From: an uncultured Synergistales bacterium
GTDB lineage: Bacteria; Synergistota; Synergistia; Synergistales; Aminobacteriaceae
NCBI GenBank assembly: GCA_905233565.1
Contig: CAJOCL010000002.1
Span: 79,988-143,987, forward strand
Direction of reading: 5' to 3'
DNA length: 64,000 nt
Numbering within the stretch: position 1 is the stretch's first letter; each line of letters opens with the position of its first letter. A program made the position numbers and the translations under genes. The notes under the pieces are model-generated. The model was not told the origin of the DNA and ran no database searches. It saw only the letters and a program-made list of their open reading frames with translations. Below, piece by piece: positions 17,132 through 24,852 of this stretch.

Positions 17132-17205
17132 GGCGGTATAGCCAAGTGGTAAGGCAGAGGACTGCAAATCCTTTACCCCCAGTTCGAATCTGGGTGCCGC
17201 CTCCA
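17132..17205 (+). tRNA. tRNA-Cys (anticodon GCA)
   Basis: 74 nt folding into a standard cloverleaf: acceptor GGCGGTA with TGCCGCC (one G:T), D arm GCC-AAGTGGTAA-GGC, anticodon stem AGGA/TCCT with loop CTGCAAA (GCA), T arm CCCAG-TTCGAAT-CTGGG, discriminator U and an encoded CCA. U73 and the GCA anticodon are the identity elements of bacterial tRNA-Cys. Confidence 0.97.
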
Positions 17206-17263
17206 TAAAATCCTATTCAATTTTATTAACATTTCCCACGAAATCAATATACACACAAAATTT

Positions 17264-17287
17264 TTTCACGTAAAATATAGCGTGAAA
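17264..17287. promoter_or_regulatory. Inverted repeat (operator candidate) upstream of galK
   Basis: TTTCACG (17264-17270) and CGTGAAA (17281-17287) form a perfect 7-bp inverted repeat with a 10-bp AT-rich spacer, 18 nt before the galK ATG. The size and symmetry fit a dimeric regulator site. Confidence 0.4.
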
Positions 17288-17304
17288 GGAGAGTAAATAT
17301 AAAA

Positions 17305-18501
17305 ATGGATAAAACATCAATAGTTGAAAATATGTATGCAAAATTCGGTGAAATATTCGGCTCAGACTGCGGCGCAGAGTTATTTTTTTCGCCCGGCCGC
17401 GTAAACTTAATCGGTGAACATACGGACCATGAGGGCGGTTATGTTTTTCCCTGCGCAATAGACTTCGGAATTTACGCACTTGCACAAAAAAATACGGGGA
17501 AATCACTTCGCCTTTACTCAATGAATTTTGACGGAGATTATCACAGCCCGTTTGAAATTTCATTTTCTGACATAAGCGCAAAATTAACGGGTTCGCGCTC
17601 ATGGGTGAATTATCCGATCGGTGTTGCTGATGTCCTGATGAAACACGGATATAAATTCACGTCAGGAATTGACATTTTATATTATGGGAACCTGCCGGAC
17701 GGTGCGGGGCTTTCATCATCGGCAGCCCTTGAAGTCCTGACGACAAAAATATTCAGCGAGCTTTCAGGATTTGGAATTGACGGAGTTAAAGCGGCGTTAT
17801 ACTCTCAGGAAGCGGAGAATAATTTTGTCGGTATGCACTGCGGAATAATGGATCAGTTCGCCGTAAGCATGGGCAGGAAAAATAACGCTGTCTTGCTGAA
17901 CTGTTCAACACTTGAATATTCATATGCACCGTTAGAGCTTGGAAATTATAAAATTGTCATAACAAATTCAAACGTCCCCCACTCTCTTGTCGGCAGTGAA
18001 TATAACCTGCGCCGTCAGCAGTGTGAGAATGCACTCTCAGACATTCAGAAAGTTAAAAAAATATCATGTCTCTGTGATTTATCGCTTGATGAACTTGATG
18101 AGTATTCATACAGCGTCAAAGACCCCGTGAATTTAAGACGTGCTTATCATGCTGTCAGCGAGAACGTAAGGGCTTTGAGGGCTTCTGACGCATTGAAGGC
18201 CGGAGATCTGGCCATGTTCGGGCGTTTAATGAACGCTTCACACGTTTCATTGAGGGATAATTATTCCGTAACCGTTCCTGAACTTGATACACTTGCATCT
18301 CTTGCGTGGGAATTTGAGGGCGTTATAGGTTCGAGAATGACGGGCGGAGGATTCGGGGGCTGTACGGTAAGCATTGTTGAAAGCGGAAGGGTTAAGGCAT
18401 TCATTGACGAAATCGGCGCGGAATATGAAAGACTGACGGGAAGAAAAGCAAGTTTCTATAAGACTGGAATAACGGACGGTGCAGGAAGGATAAAAACATA
18501 A
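17305..18501 (+). CDS. galK: Galactokinase
   Basis: 398 residues of the GHMP kinase family. The galactokinase signature GRVNLIGEHTDHEGGYVFPC is near residue 32, the phosphate-binding loop GAGLSSSAALEV near 135, and the C-terminal GSRMTGGGFGGCTVSIV near 348. NNFVGMHCGIMDQFAVSMG contains the catalytic aspartate region. It phosphorylates galactose to galactose-1-phosphate in the Leloir pathway. galT and galE are not in the window. A conspicuous inverted repeat just upstream may be an operator. Confidence 0.96.
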   Translation: MDKTSIVENMYAKFGEIFGSDCGAELFFSPGRVNLIGEHTDHEGGYVFPCAIDFGIYALAQKNTGKSLRLYSMNFDGDYHSPFEISFSDISAKLTGSRSWVNYPIGVADVLMKHGYKFTSGIDILYYGNLPDGAGLSSSAALEVLTTKIFSELSGFGIDGVKAALYSQEAENNFVGMHCGIMDQFAVSMGRKNNAVLLNCSTLEYSYAPLELGNYKIVITNSNVPHSLVGSEYNLRRQQCENALSDIQKVKKISCLCDLSLDELDEYSYSVKDPVNLRRAYHAVSENVRALRASDALKAGDLAMFGRLMNASHVSLRDNYSVTVPELDTLASLAWEFEGVIGSRMTGGGFGGCTVSIVESGRVKAFIDEIGAEYERLTGRKASFYKTGITDGAGRIKT

Positions 18502-18830
18502 TGGGACTGTTAAATAATATTGAGATCGTCTTTCACATTGTCGTACAATACGGCGTATTGTTAATGGAATGCGTGGGCGTTGTAATCTTAATGGTAACGA
18601 CGGCTAAAAGTATATGGGGCTGTATTCACAGAGACCCTCATGTGAGACTGACGCTGGCTCAGGGGATCGCCTTAGCTCTTGAATTTAAGCTCGGAGGCGA
18701 GGTTCTGCGTACCGTAATAGTCCGTGAAGAAAGCGAACTTGTCATACTCGGAGCAATAATATTATTGAGGGGGGCGCTCACTTTCCTGATTCACTGGGAA
18801 ATAAAGAACGAGAAAGCAAGCCTGGAGTGA
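18501..18830 (+). CDS. DUF1622 family membrane protein
   Basis: 109 residues with three hydrophobic segments (VVQYGVLLMECVGVVILMV, the middle helix after HRDPHVRLTLAQGIALALEFKLGGEVLRT, and LVILGAIILLRGALTFLIHWEI). The central motif with the C-terminal HWEI is typical of DUF1622, whose function is unknown. The ATG overlaps the galK stop (TAATG), so it is cotranslated with galK and precedes a strong terminator. Confidence 0.85.
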   Translation: MGLLNNIEIVFHIVVQYGVLLMECVGVVILMVTTAKSIWGCIHRDPHVRLTLAQGIALALEFKLGGEVLRTVIVREESELVILGAIILLRGALTFLIHWEIKNEKASLE

Positions 18831-18836
18831 AGCAAA

Positions 18837-18878
18837 TTCCCCTTGCCGTGAACCGACACAAGGGGATTATTTTTTTTT
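18837..18878 (+). terminator. Intrinsic terminator of galK-DUF1622
   Basis: CCCCTTG pairs with CAAGGGG around a 13-nt loop, followed by ATTATTTTTTTT. Confidence 0.85.
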
Positions 18879-18939
18879 GCTAATTATAATGAGACAGTGC
18901 CGCAATCCGTCACAAGAGTTCATGACCTGCGCAGGGACA

Positions 18940-18977
18940 CTCACGACACATGTAGCGGCAGAAACTTTAGTTGTGAG
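18940..18977. repeat. Left-end hairpin of the IS element
   Basis: CTCACGAC (18940-18947) pairs with GTTGTGAG (18970-18977) with one G:T, enclosing a 22-nt loop that ends in ACTTTA, the same heptamer context (ACTTTAG) as in the right-end hairpin. Confidence 0.6.
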
Positions 18978-19062
18978 AAGAATTGCGCCATATCCCTTTT
19001 TCTATATAATAGTTTTTTATGGAACATTGTATAATTTTTTACAGAAAGTGAGGTGAAAAAAC

Positions 19063-20340
19063 ATGTACTTAACTGTAAAAAATCAACTTAGGAATATTTC
19101 AGCCCGTGAATACAAAACTCTTAGAACTCTCTGTAGACTGTCAAAGAACCTATATAATGAGGCTCTCTACAGCGTAAGACAGTATTATTTTACTGAACAT
19201 AAATATTTACACTATGAGAGCAATTACCATGTCTGCAAGTCAAGCAAAAATTATCAGGCTTTAGGCTCTGACATAGCACAGCAGACGTTGAAAGCCGTTG
19301 ACCGTTGCTTTAAGTCCTTTTTTGCACTGATTAACAAAGCAAAATCAGGCTCTTATCAGTTCAATATGATAGAACTTCCTCACTACCTTAACAAAGAGGG
19401 CTGGTTTTGTCTAATAATTCCGCGCGTCAAAATTAAAGACGGTTATTTTACGCTTCCAATGTCAAGAAAGTTCAAGAAGGAACACGGTAAATTAAGATTT
19501 AACATTCCGCCTAACATTGAGGAAAAGGAAATTAAACAGGTACGTATTCACCCGCGAAATAATGCCCGTTTCTTTGAGATTGAATATATCTATGAACAGC
19601 CTAAAATTAAAGCAGACGTTGATCCTAAAAAATTTTTAGGTGTTGACTTAGGACTTGATAATCTTGCAGCCTGTGTAACAAACGAGGGGGCGTCTTTTAT
19701 TTTGGACGGTAAACAAATAAAATCTTACAATCGTTTGTATAATAAAGAAAATGCAAGGCTTCAAAGTATAAAAGACAGACAAAAAATCAAAGGATTTACG
19801 ACACAGCAATATCTCAATCTCAGGAAGCGTAATGCACGTATTAATTACGCAATAAGCGTAGCGGCCAGAAAAATTATTACCTACTGCATTAATAACCATA
19901 TAGGGAATATAGTAGTTGGTTATAATCCCGACTGGAAACGAGATATAAATATCGGTACACATAACAACCAGAATTTTGTACAAATTCCACACGGTCTGCT
20001 CCGTGAAAAATTAGCATATCTGTGTGAAATTTGCGGCATAAAGTATATTGAACAAGAAGAGAGTTACACATCAAAGGCATCTTTTTTTGATAATGACAAC
20101 TTGCCGACATATAACGCCGATAATCCGCAGAGCTATAAATTCAGCGGAACGAGAACAACACGCGGACAGTACAAGACATCAACAGGCTATATTTTCAATG
20201 CGGATATAAACGGAGCATTAAACATATTAAGGAAATGTAATCTGGTGAACCTTTGTGTTCTACAGGATAGAGGCTGTGTAAACCAGCCCCGTCGAATAAG
20301 GCTATACAAAGCAAACTTCAACGAAAGCTCACGACTTTAG
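19063..20340 (+). CDS. tnpB: TnpB-family RNA-guided nuclease (IS200/IS605 accessory protein) without zinc finger
   Basis: 425 residues. RuvC-like catalytic motifs are present: FLGVDLGLDNLAACV (Asp195), QEESYTSKAS (Glu about 333) and NADINGALNILRK (Asp381). Between the second and third motif, where TnpB usually has two CxxC pairs, the sequence is FFDNDNLPTYNADN...FSGTRTTRGQYKTSTGYIF with no cysteines, so the zinc ribbon is replaced. Other TnpB subgroups also lack it. GAGGTG precedes the ATG. The stop codon is in the loop of the right-end hairpin, so the coding 3' end would overlap the guide (omega) RNA scaffold. Intact catalytic residues suggest an active nuclease. Confidence 0.92.
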   Translation: MYLTVKNQLRNISAREYKTLRTLCRLSKNLYNEALYSVRQYYFTEHKYLHYESNYHVCKSSKNYQALGSDIAQQTLKAVDRCFKSFFALINKAKSGSYQFNMIELPHYLNKEGWFCLIIPRVKIKDGYFTLPMSRKFKKEHGKLRFNIPPNIEEKEIKQVRIHPRNNARFFEIEYIYEQPKIKADVDPKKFLGVDLGLDNLAACVTNEGASFILDGKQIKSYNRLYNKENARLQSIKDRQKIKGFTTQQYLNLRKRNARINYAISVAARKIITYCINNHIGNIVVGYNPDWKRDINIGTHNNQNFVQIPHGLLREKLAYLCEICGIKYIEQEESYTSKASFFDNDNLPTYNADNPQSYKFSGTRTTRGQYKTSTGYIFNADINGALNILRKCNLVNLCVLQDRGCVNQPRRIRLYKANFNESSRL

Positions 20341-20347
20341 TCGTGAG
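20328..20347. repeat. Right-end hairpin of the IS element
   Basis: A perfect 8-bp stem CTCACGAC/GTCGTGAG with the tetraloop TTTA; the tnpB stop TAG spans loop and stem. It would be the 3' end of the element-encoded guide RNA scaffold. Confidence 0.75.
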
Positions 20348-20408
20348 TTGTTTACAAGCGTATAATATATTCGTTTACTTTCAATGAAAAATGAAGGGTA
20401 AGTTGTCA

Positions 20409-22754
20409 ATGTCAAAACGTAAAATCTTTATTCTCTCAGCCATTTTTATAATTATCATGTTTTCGGCCTCTTATGCCGAAAACAGTACAGTTGACAAATT
20501 AATTCAGGCTTTCAACGGAAAACGGATTGCAGTTCCTGTCGGTTCAGCTCATGTTGACATCGTAAAGAGAACTCTGCCTGATTCACAAATTTTCTATGTC
20601 GATGTCCTCGCTAACATGATTCAAGACCTTAAATCAGGAAAAGTTGACGCTGTTACATTAGATGAGCCGGTAGCCCTTGAAGTTATTCATGAAAATCCTG
20701 AACTTGAAATCGCTGACGGCTATTTGGAAATGCTTCATGATGCTTTCATTTTCCCAAAGTCTTCTGGCAATGAAAAACTTTACACGGAGTTCAACGACTA
20801 TATAAAACGCATAAAATCAGACGGGACATCAACGAAGTTGCTAAACATATGGCAGGGCAGTGATGACAGCTTAAAGATTGTTGAAGACTACGAAAATCTA
20901 CCCGACACAAACGGCACTATAAGGCTTGCCGTAGATAATGAAGCCCCGCCGTTCGTCTATGTCAAAGACGGCAGATTAACAGGATTTGATATTGACGTAA
21001 CAACACGATTCTGTCGGGAAAAAGGTTACAGGCCGGTTTTTCAGGAAATGAATTTCAGCGGGATAATTCCTTCCGTTCAGAGCGGAAAAAGCGACATGAG
21101 CGCATATACTCTTACAATAACTCCTGAACGTTCAGAGAGTGTCAGATTCTCAGAGCCTATTTATTCTTTCGGCGTTTCTCTTGTAATCCTGAAATCTCAT
21201 GACAAACCGGAAAACTCAATCAGCAGCTCTTCAGATAAAAGCCCAAATCATTCAGGCCTGTCTGAGCTTGACGGGAAAAAAATCGGAGTTCAGACGGGAA
21301 CAACGGCAGCGGAACTTGTGCCGGAAAAAATACCGTCAGCAGAATTATCTTTTTATGAGTCTCTGACTGACGAACTTACAGCCTTACGAGCCGGGAAAAT
21401 TGACGCTCTTGCCTGTTCTCTTCCCGCTGCAATACACATGATGAATGAAGATTCAAATCTTGAAATGATCAGCCCCCCTTTGCGTGAAACATATCTTTAT
21501 GCAATGTTTCAGAATACGGAAAAAGGTAAAAAACTCTGCGATGAGTATTCAGCCTTCTTAAAAACTTTATGGGACAACGGAACTATTGACGCTCTTAATA
21601 AAAAATGGCTCGGCTCTGATGACAGCAAAAAAACTCTTGATGATTATTCAAACCTTCCTGCTGTAAACGGATCATTAAAATTTGCCGTTGACCCTTCACT
21701 GGTTCCGTTTTCTTACGTCAGGGATAACAGGCTCATCGGATATGATGTTGAAATTGCTGTCATGTTCTGCAAAGCTAAAGGCTATTCGCTTGAAATTCAG
21801 GCAATGTCGCTTTCAGCTCTTATAACGTCAGTTAAAACAGGAAAAAGCGACTTTTCATGCTCAATGAACATAACTGAAGAACGCTCAGAAAACACCATAT
21901 TTTCAACAACTCCTACGATAAAATCAGGAAATGTTCTCGTTGTCATGAAATCATCAAATTCAGCGTCCGTTCCTGTCTCTGATTCTGGTTCTGTTCAGTC
22001 AAAAAATATTCTTTCATTCTGGGATGATTTAGTGCTGAGTTTTCAGAAGACTTTCATACGCGAAAACAGATGGCTTCTTTTTGCTGAAGGTATTGCAAAC
22101 TCGATGACTATAACGGTTATGTCGATATTTTTCGGAATACTCTTGGGCTTCAGCGTCTTCATGGCCTGCAGGAACGGCGGAATCATAGCGAACATCGCGG
22201 CTAAATTCTCAGTATGGCTCATAAAAGGCACTCCGACCGTTGTTTTATTAATGATTTTGTACTATGTCATATTTGGCCGTGTAAGCATAAGCGGTATAGC
22301 GGTGTCAATAATGGCATTCACCCTGACTTTTGCGACATCAGTATATAGAATGCTTACGTTCGGAACGGGAGCAGTTGACAAAGGACAGACAGAAGCGGCA
22401 TATGCTCTCGGATTTACGGATATGCAGACGTTCTTTACTATTGTACTTCCTCAGGCAGCCCTGCACTTCATGCCGTCATTCAAAGAAGAAGTAACCATGC
22501 TTATAAAGTCAACATCAATCGTAGGATATATAGCGGTTCAAGACTTAACGAAGATGGGCGATATTGTTAGAAGCAGGACTTATGAAGCATTTTTCCCGTT
22601 AATCGCCGTAGCTGTTATATATTTTATTATGGCCGGAATGCTTAACTTCGTTTCGGAAATAATACACAGGCGAATAACTCCCTCAAGAAGGAAGCCTGAA
22701 GATATACTGCGCGGAATTAAGCCCGAAGAATGCCGCGCCGAAAATCCTGCATGA
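20409..22754 (+). CDS. Fused tandem substrate-binding domains plus GlnP-type ABC permease
   Basis: About 781 residues. The ATG at 20409 (SKRKIFILSAIFIIIMFSASYA signal peptide) follows AAGGGT by 9 nt. Four SBP_bac_3 lobes come in the order C, N, C, N: C-lobe GKRIAVPVGSA...WQGSDDS; N-lobe GTIRLAVDNEAPPFVYV...ITPERSESVRFSEP; C-lobe GKKIGVQTGTTAAEL...WLGSDDS; N-lobe GSLKFAVDPSLVPFSYV...ITEERSENTIFS. A permease follows (EGIANSMTITVMSIFFGILLGF; TEAAYALGFTDMQTFFTIVLPQAALHF is the EAA loop). It resembles polar amino-acid importers. No ATPase is adjacent. It begins right after the IS element. Confidence 0.9.
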   Translation: MSKRKIFILSAIFIIIMFSASYAENSTVDKLIQAFNGKRIAVPVGSAHVDIVKRTLPDSQIFYVDVLANMIQDLKSGKVDAVTLDEPVALEVIHENPELEIADGYLEMLHDAFIFPKSSGNEKLYTEFNDYIKRIKSDGTSTKLLNIWQGSDDSLKIVEDYENLPDTNGTIRLAVDNEAPPFVYVKDGRLTGFDIDVTTRFCREKGYRPVFQEMNFSGIIPSVQSGKSDMSAYTLTITPERSESVRFSEPIYSFGVSLVILKSHDKPENSISSSSDKSPNHSGLSELDGKKIGVQTGTTAAELVPEKIPSAELSFYESLTDELTALRAGKIDALACSLPAAIHMMNEDSNLEMISPPLRETYLYAMFQNTEKGKKLCDEYSAFLKTLWDNGTIDALNKKWLGSDDSKKTLDDYSNLPAVNGSLKFAVDPSLVPFSYVRDNRLIGYDVEIAVMFCKAKGYSLEIQAMSLSALITSVKTGKSDFSCSMNITEERSENTIFSTTPTIKSGNVLVVMKSSNSASVPVSDSGSVQSKNILSFWDDLVLSFQKTFIRENRWLLFAEGIANSMTITVMSIFFGILLGFSVFMACRNGGIIANIAAKFSVWLIKGTPTVVLLMILYYVIFGRVSISGIAVSIMAFTLTFATSVYRMLTFGTGAVDKGQTEAAYALGFTDMQTFFTIVLPQAALHFMPSFKEEVTMLIKSTSIVGYIAVQDLTKMGDIVRSRTYEAFFPLIAVAVIYFIMAGMLNFVSEIIHRRITPSRRKPEDILRGIKPEECRAENPA

Positions 22755-22797
22755 GTTTATAATTAACGATATATGACAAAGGAGCCGTAAAAGCCAG

Positions 22798-23427
22798 ATG
22801 ATATTCGAGCAGTTCCATAAAATGGGAGTAATCCCGATAGCAGTACTTGATGATGCAAAAAATGCCGTTCCGCTTGCCGAGACGCTATGCAGAAACGGCC
22901 TTCCGTGTGCTGAAATAATATTCAATTCCGCAGCCGAAGAGAGCATAAAAATAATATCCCGTGAATTTCCTGATATTCTTGTCGGTGCAGGCAGAATTAT
23001 GACCGCTGAACAGGCAGACAGGGCAATGAACGCAGGAGCAAAATTTATAACAAGTCAGGGAATTAACCCGGAAATCGTGCAGCATTGTATTGATTCGTTT
23101 ATCCCCGTAATTCCAGGAGCAATAACCCCCAGTGAGGTTGAACAGGCTATTAATCTCGGCCTCAATATCGTGAAATTCTTTCCTGCTGAACCTGCCGGCG
23201 GCCTCCCAATGATAAAGGCTCTTTCAGAGTCGTATAATAATTTAAGATTCATGCCTGCCGGAGGAATTACTAAGAAAAACATACGTGATTATCTTTCATG
23301 CGGCGTTATAACGGCGTGCGGAATAAACTGGATAACGGAAAGTGAATTGATTTCATCGGGCAGATGGGATAATGTAGAATTGTTAATTAAAGAGGCAGTA
23401 AAAATCGTAAAGGAAGTGAGAGGTTAA
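22798..23427 (+). CDS. KHG/KDPG aldolase-family protein with altered phosphate-site residues
   Basis: 209 residues, the usual length, with the Schiff-base lysine in NIVKFFPAEPAGGLPMIKAL, the catalytic glutamate in PCAEIIFNS, and PGAITPSE and FMPAGGIT. Compared with E. coli Eda from memory, LRT is replaced by FNS (Arg49 to Asn), GAGT by GAGR, and GGSW by GINW, all near the phosphate-binding region. It may act on another 2-oxo acid such as an unphosphorylated substrate. It is probably in one operon with rsfS, 3 nt downstream. Confidence 0.82.
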   Translation: MIFEQFHKMGVIPIAVLDDAKNAVPLAETLCRNGLPCAEIIFNSAAEESIKIISREFPDILVGAGRIMTAEQADRAMNAGAKFITSQGINPEIVQHCIDSFIPVIPGAITPSEVEQAINLGLNIVKFFPAEPAGGLPMIKALSESYNNLRFMPAGGITKKNIRDYLSCGVITACGINWITESELISSGRWDNVELLIKEAVKIVKEVRG

Positions 23428-23430
23428 AAC

Positions 23431-23745
23431 ATGTCAGAAAATATCATCGAAGACCTCAGAGCAGCATTAGAAGGTAAAAGCGGAGAGGATATTTTAACGC
23501 TTGACCTGAAGGACAAGGGCGGATTAGCTGACGCATTTGTTATCGTAACGGGAAATTCTGAAACGCATATGCGTACGCTTTCAGAGACGGCTGAAGAAGT
23601 TCTCGAACGTTCGGGCAGAAAATGCAGGGTTGAAGGCGAACACAGCCTTAACTGGAGGCTGCTTGACGGAGGGGATATCGTAGTCCACGTTTTCAGCCAC
23701 AAGGGAAGAGAATTTTACAGGCTTGAACGTCTCTGGGAAGAATAA
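23431..23745 (+). CDS. rsfS: Ribosomal silencing factor RsfS (Iojap)
   Basis: 104 residues covering the whole RsfS domain: ILTLDLKDKGGLADAFVIVTGNSETHMRTLSE, then GRKCRVEGEHSLNWRLLDGGDIVVHVF and the C-terminal REFYRLERLWEE. It binds ribosomal protein L14 and blocks subunit joining during starvation. It follows the aldolase-like gene by 3 nt and ends at an intrinsic terminator. Confidence 0.96.
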   Translation: MSENIIEDLRAALEGKSGEDILTLDLKDKGGLADAFVIVTGNSETHMRTLSETAEEVLERSGRKCRVEGEHSLNWRLLDGGDIVVHVFSHKGREFYRLERLWEE

Positions 23746-23765
23746 TTTTGCAATTTCTCAAATTT

Positions 23766-23808
23766 TCATCCCCCTTCTTGATTAAATATTTCAGGAGGGG
23801 GATTTTTT
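23766..23808 (+). terminator. Intrinsic terminator after rsfS
   Basis: ATCCCCCT pairs with AGGGGGAT, with partial pairing inside (TCTTGA/TCAGG region), followed by TTTTTT. Confidence 0.85.
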
Positions 23809-23871
23809 ATGACATCTTGCATATTGTGATAAACTCTATAACACATTCATTAAACAGGAGGCGTAAATATT

Positions 23872-24849
23872 ATGACAGACGGAAGCAGATATATTCCTTA
23901 CAATGAACGTTCAGGAAATGAATCAATCGTTTACTTCACTAGGGATTTATCATCAGACGGATTAAGGAAACTTTATTCACGAATAAATCAGAATATTACA
24001 GGCAAAGTTGCAGTAAAACTTCACACGGGCGAACCGAACGGCCCGAATATAATTCCCCGCGAATGGGTGAAATCTCTGATTGAGAATGACATTCCCGAAG
24101 GGCGCATAGTCGAGACAAATTCATATTATGAGGGAGACCGTTACACGACTGAGCAGCACAGGGAAACGCTTAAAGTAAACGGCTGGACGTTTTCAAACGT
24201 TGATATTCTTGACGAACTGGGAACTGCGTTGTTACCCGTAAAGGGCGGAAAATGGTTCACTAAAATGTCAGTAGGCGTTAATCTTCTGAATTATGACTCG
24301 CTGCTTGCATTAACGCATTTCAAAGGACACGTTCAGGGAGGCTTCGGAGGTTCTGACAAGAATATCGGAATCGGCTGCGCTGACGGCAGGATCGGCAAGG
24401 CCATGATCCACACTACGCCCGGACAGCCGGATCAATGGGACATTGCAAAAGAAGAATTTATGGAACGCATAACAGAATCAACAAAAGCAACTATAGACCA
24501 TTTCGGGAAACACGCTGCATATATAAACGTACTCCGCAACATGTCAGTATCATGCGACTGTGAAGGTGTAGCCGCTGAACCCGTAGTAACTCCGAATATA
24601 GGCATACTTGCATCGCTTGATATTCTTGCAATTGACTCGGCTTCTGTTGATTTAGTCTACGCACTTCCCGAACATTTCCATCATGATTTAGTCGAACGCA
24701 TGGAATCACGTCACGGCCACAGACAGTTAAGTTACATGAAAGAACTTTGCATGGGCAATGACAGATATGTAATGATTGACACTGATAACGGCGATTCAAG
24801 AATATACCCGTCTGACGCTGTTAAAGGCGTTAAACCTTTCGAGGGTTAA
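23872..24849 (+). CDS. DUF362 domain protein
   Basis: 325 residues. VAVKLHTGEPNGPNIIPREWV, ETNSYYEGDRYTTEQHRETLKVNGW, LLALTHFKGHVQGGFGGSDKNIGIGCADGRIGK and the distal VSCDCEG...ILASLDILAIDSASVDLVY are the conserved blocks of DUF362. Many relatives carry a C-terminal 2x[4Fe-4S] ferredoxin; it is absent here. The function is unknown. AGGAGG gives a firm start. The ADP-ribosylglycohydrolase gene follows after 3 nt. Confidence 0.9.
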   Translation: MTDGSRYIPYNERSGNESIVYFTRDLSSDGLRKLYSRINQNITGKVAVKLHTGEPNGPNIIPREWVKSLIENDIPEGRIVETNSYYEGDRYTTEQHRETLKVNGWTFSNVDILDELGTALLPVKGGKWFTKMSVGVNLLNYDSLLALTHFKGHVQGGFGGSDKNIGIGCADGRIGKAMIHTTPGQPDQWDIAKEEFMERITESTKATIDHFGKHAAYINVLRNMSVSCDCEGVAAEPVVTPNIGILASLDILAIDSASVDLVYALPEHFHHDLVERMESRHGHRQLSYMKELCMGNDRYVMIDTDNGDSRIYPSDAVKGVKPFEG

Positions 24850-24852
24850 AAA

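Larger units (their letters stand above)
18905..20360 (+). mobile_element. IS200/IS605-type element with tnpB only (IS1341-like), ends approximate
   Basis: A tnpB gene is bracketed by two related hairpins, CTCACGAC...ACTTTAGTTGTGAG on the left and CTCACGACTTTAGTCGTGAG on the right, the subterminal palindromes expected for single-strand transposing IS200/IS605 elements. No tnpA (Y1 HUH transposase) is present, so the element would need one in trans. Exact cleavage sites were not determined; a TTCAT at about 18919-18923 is a candidate target motif at the left. It sits between the galK-DUF1622 terminator and the SBP-permease gene. Confidence 0.75.

Noticed and set aside
17213-17602. Minus-strand ORF overlapping the start of galK
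   Set aside because: Antisense to galK, with a basic low-information translation.
19648-19992. Minus-strand ORF of 114 aa inside tnpB
   Set aside because: Antisense shadow of the tnpB catalytic region; no start signal or recognisable domain.
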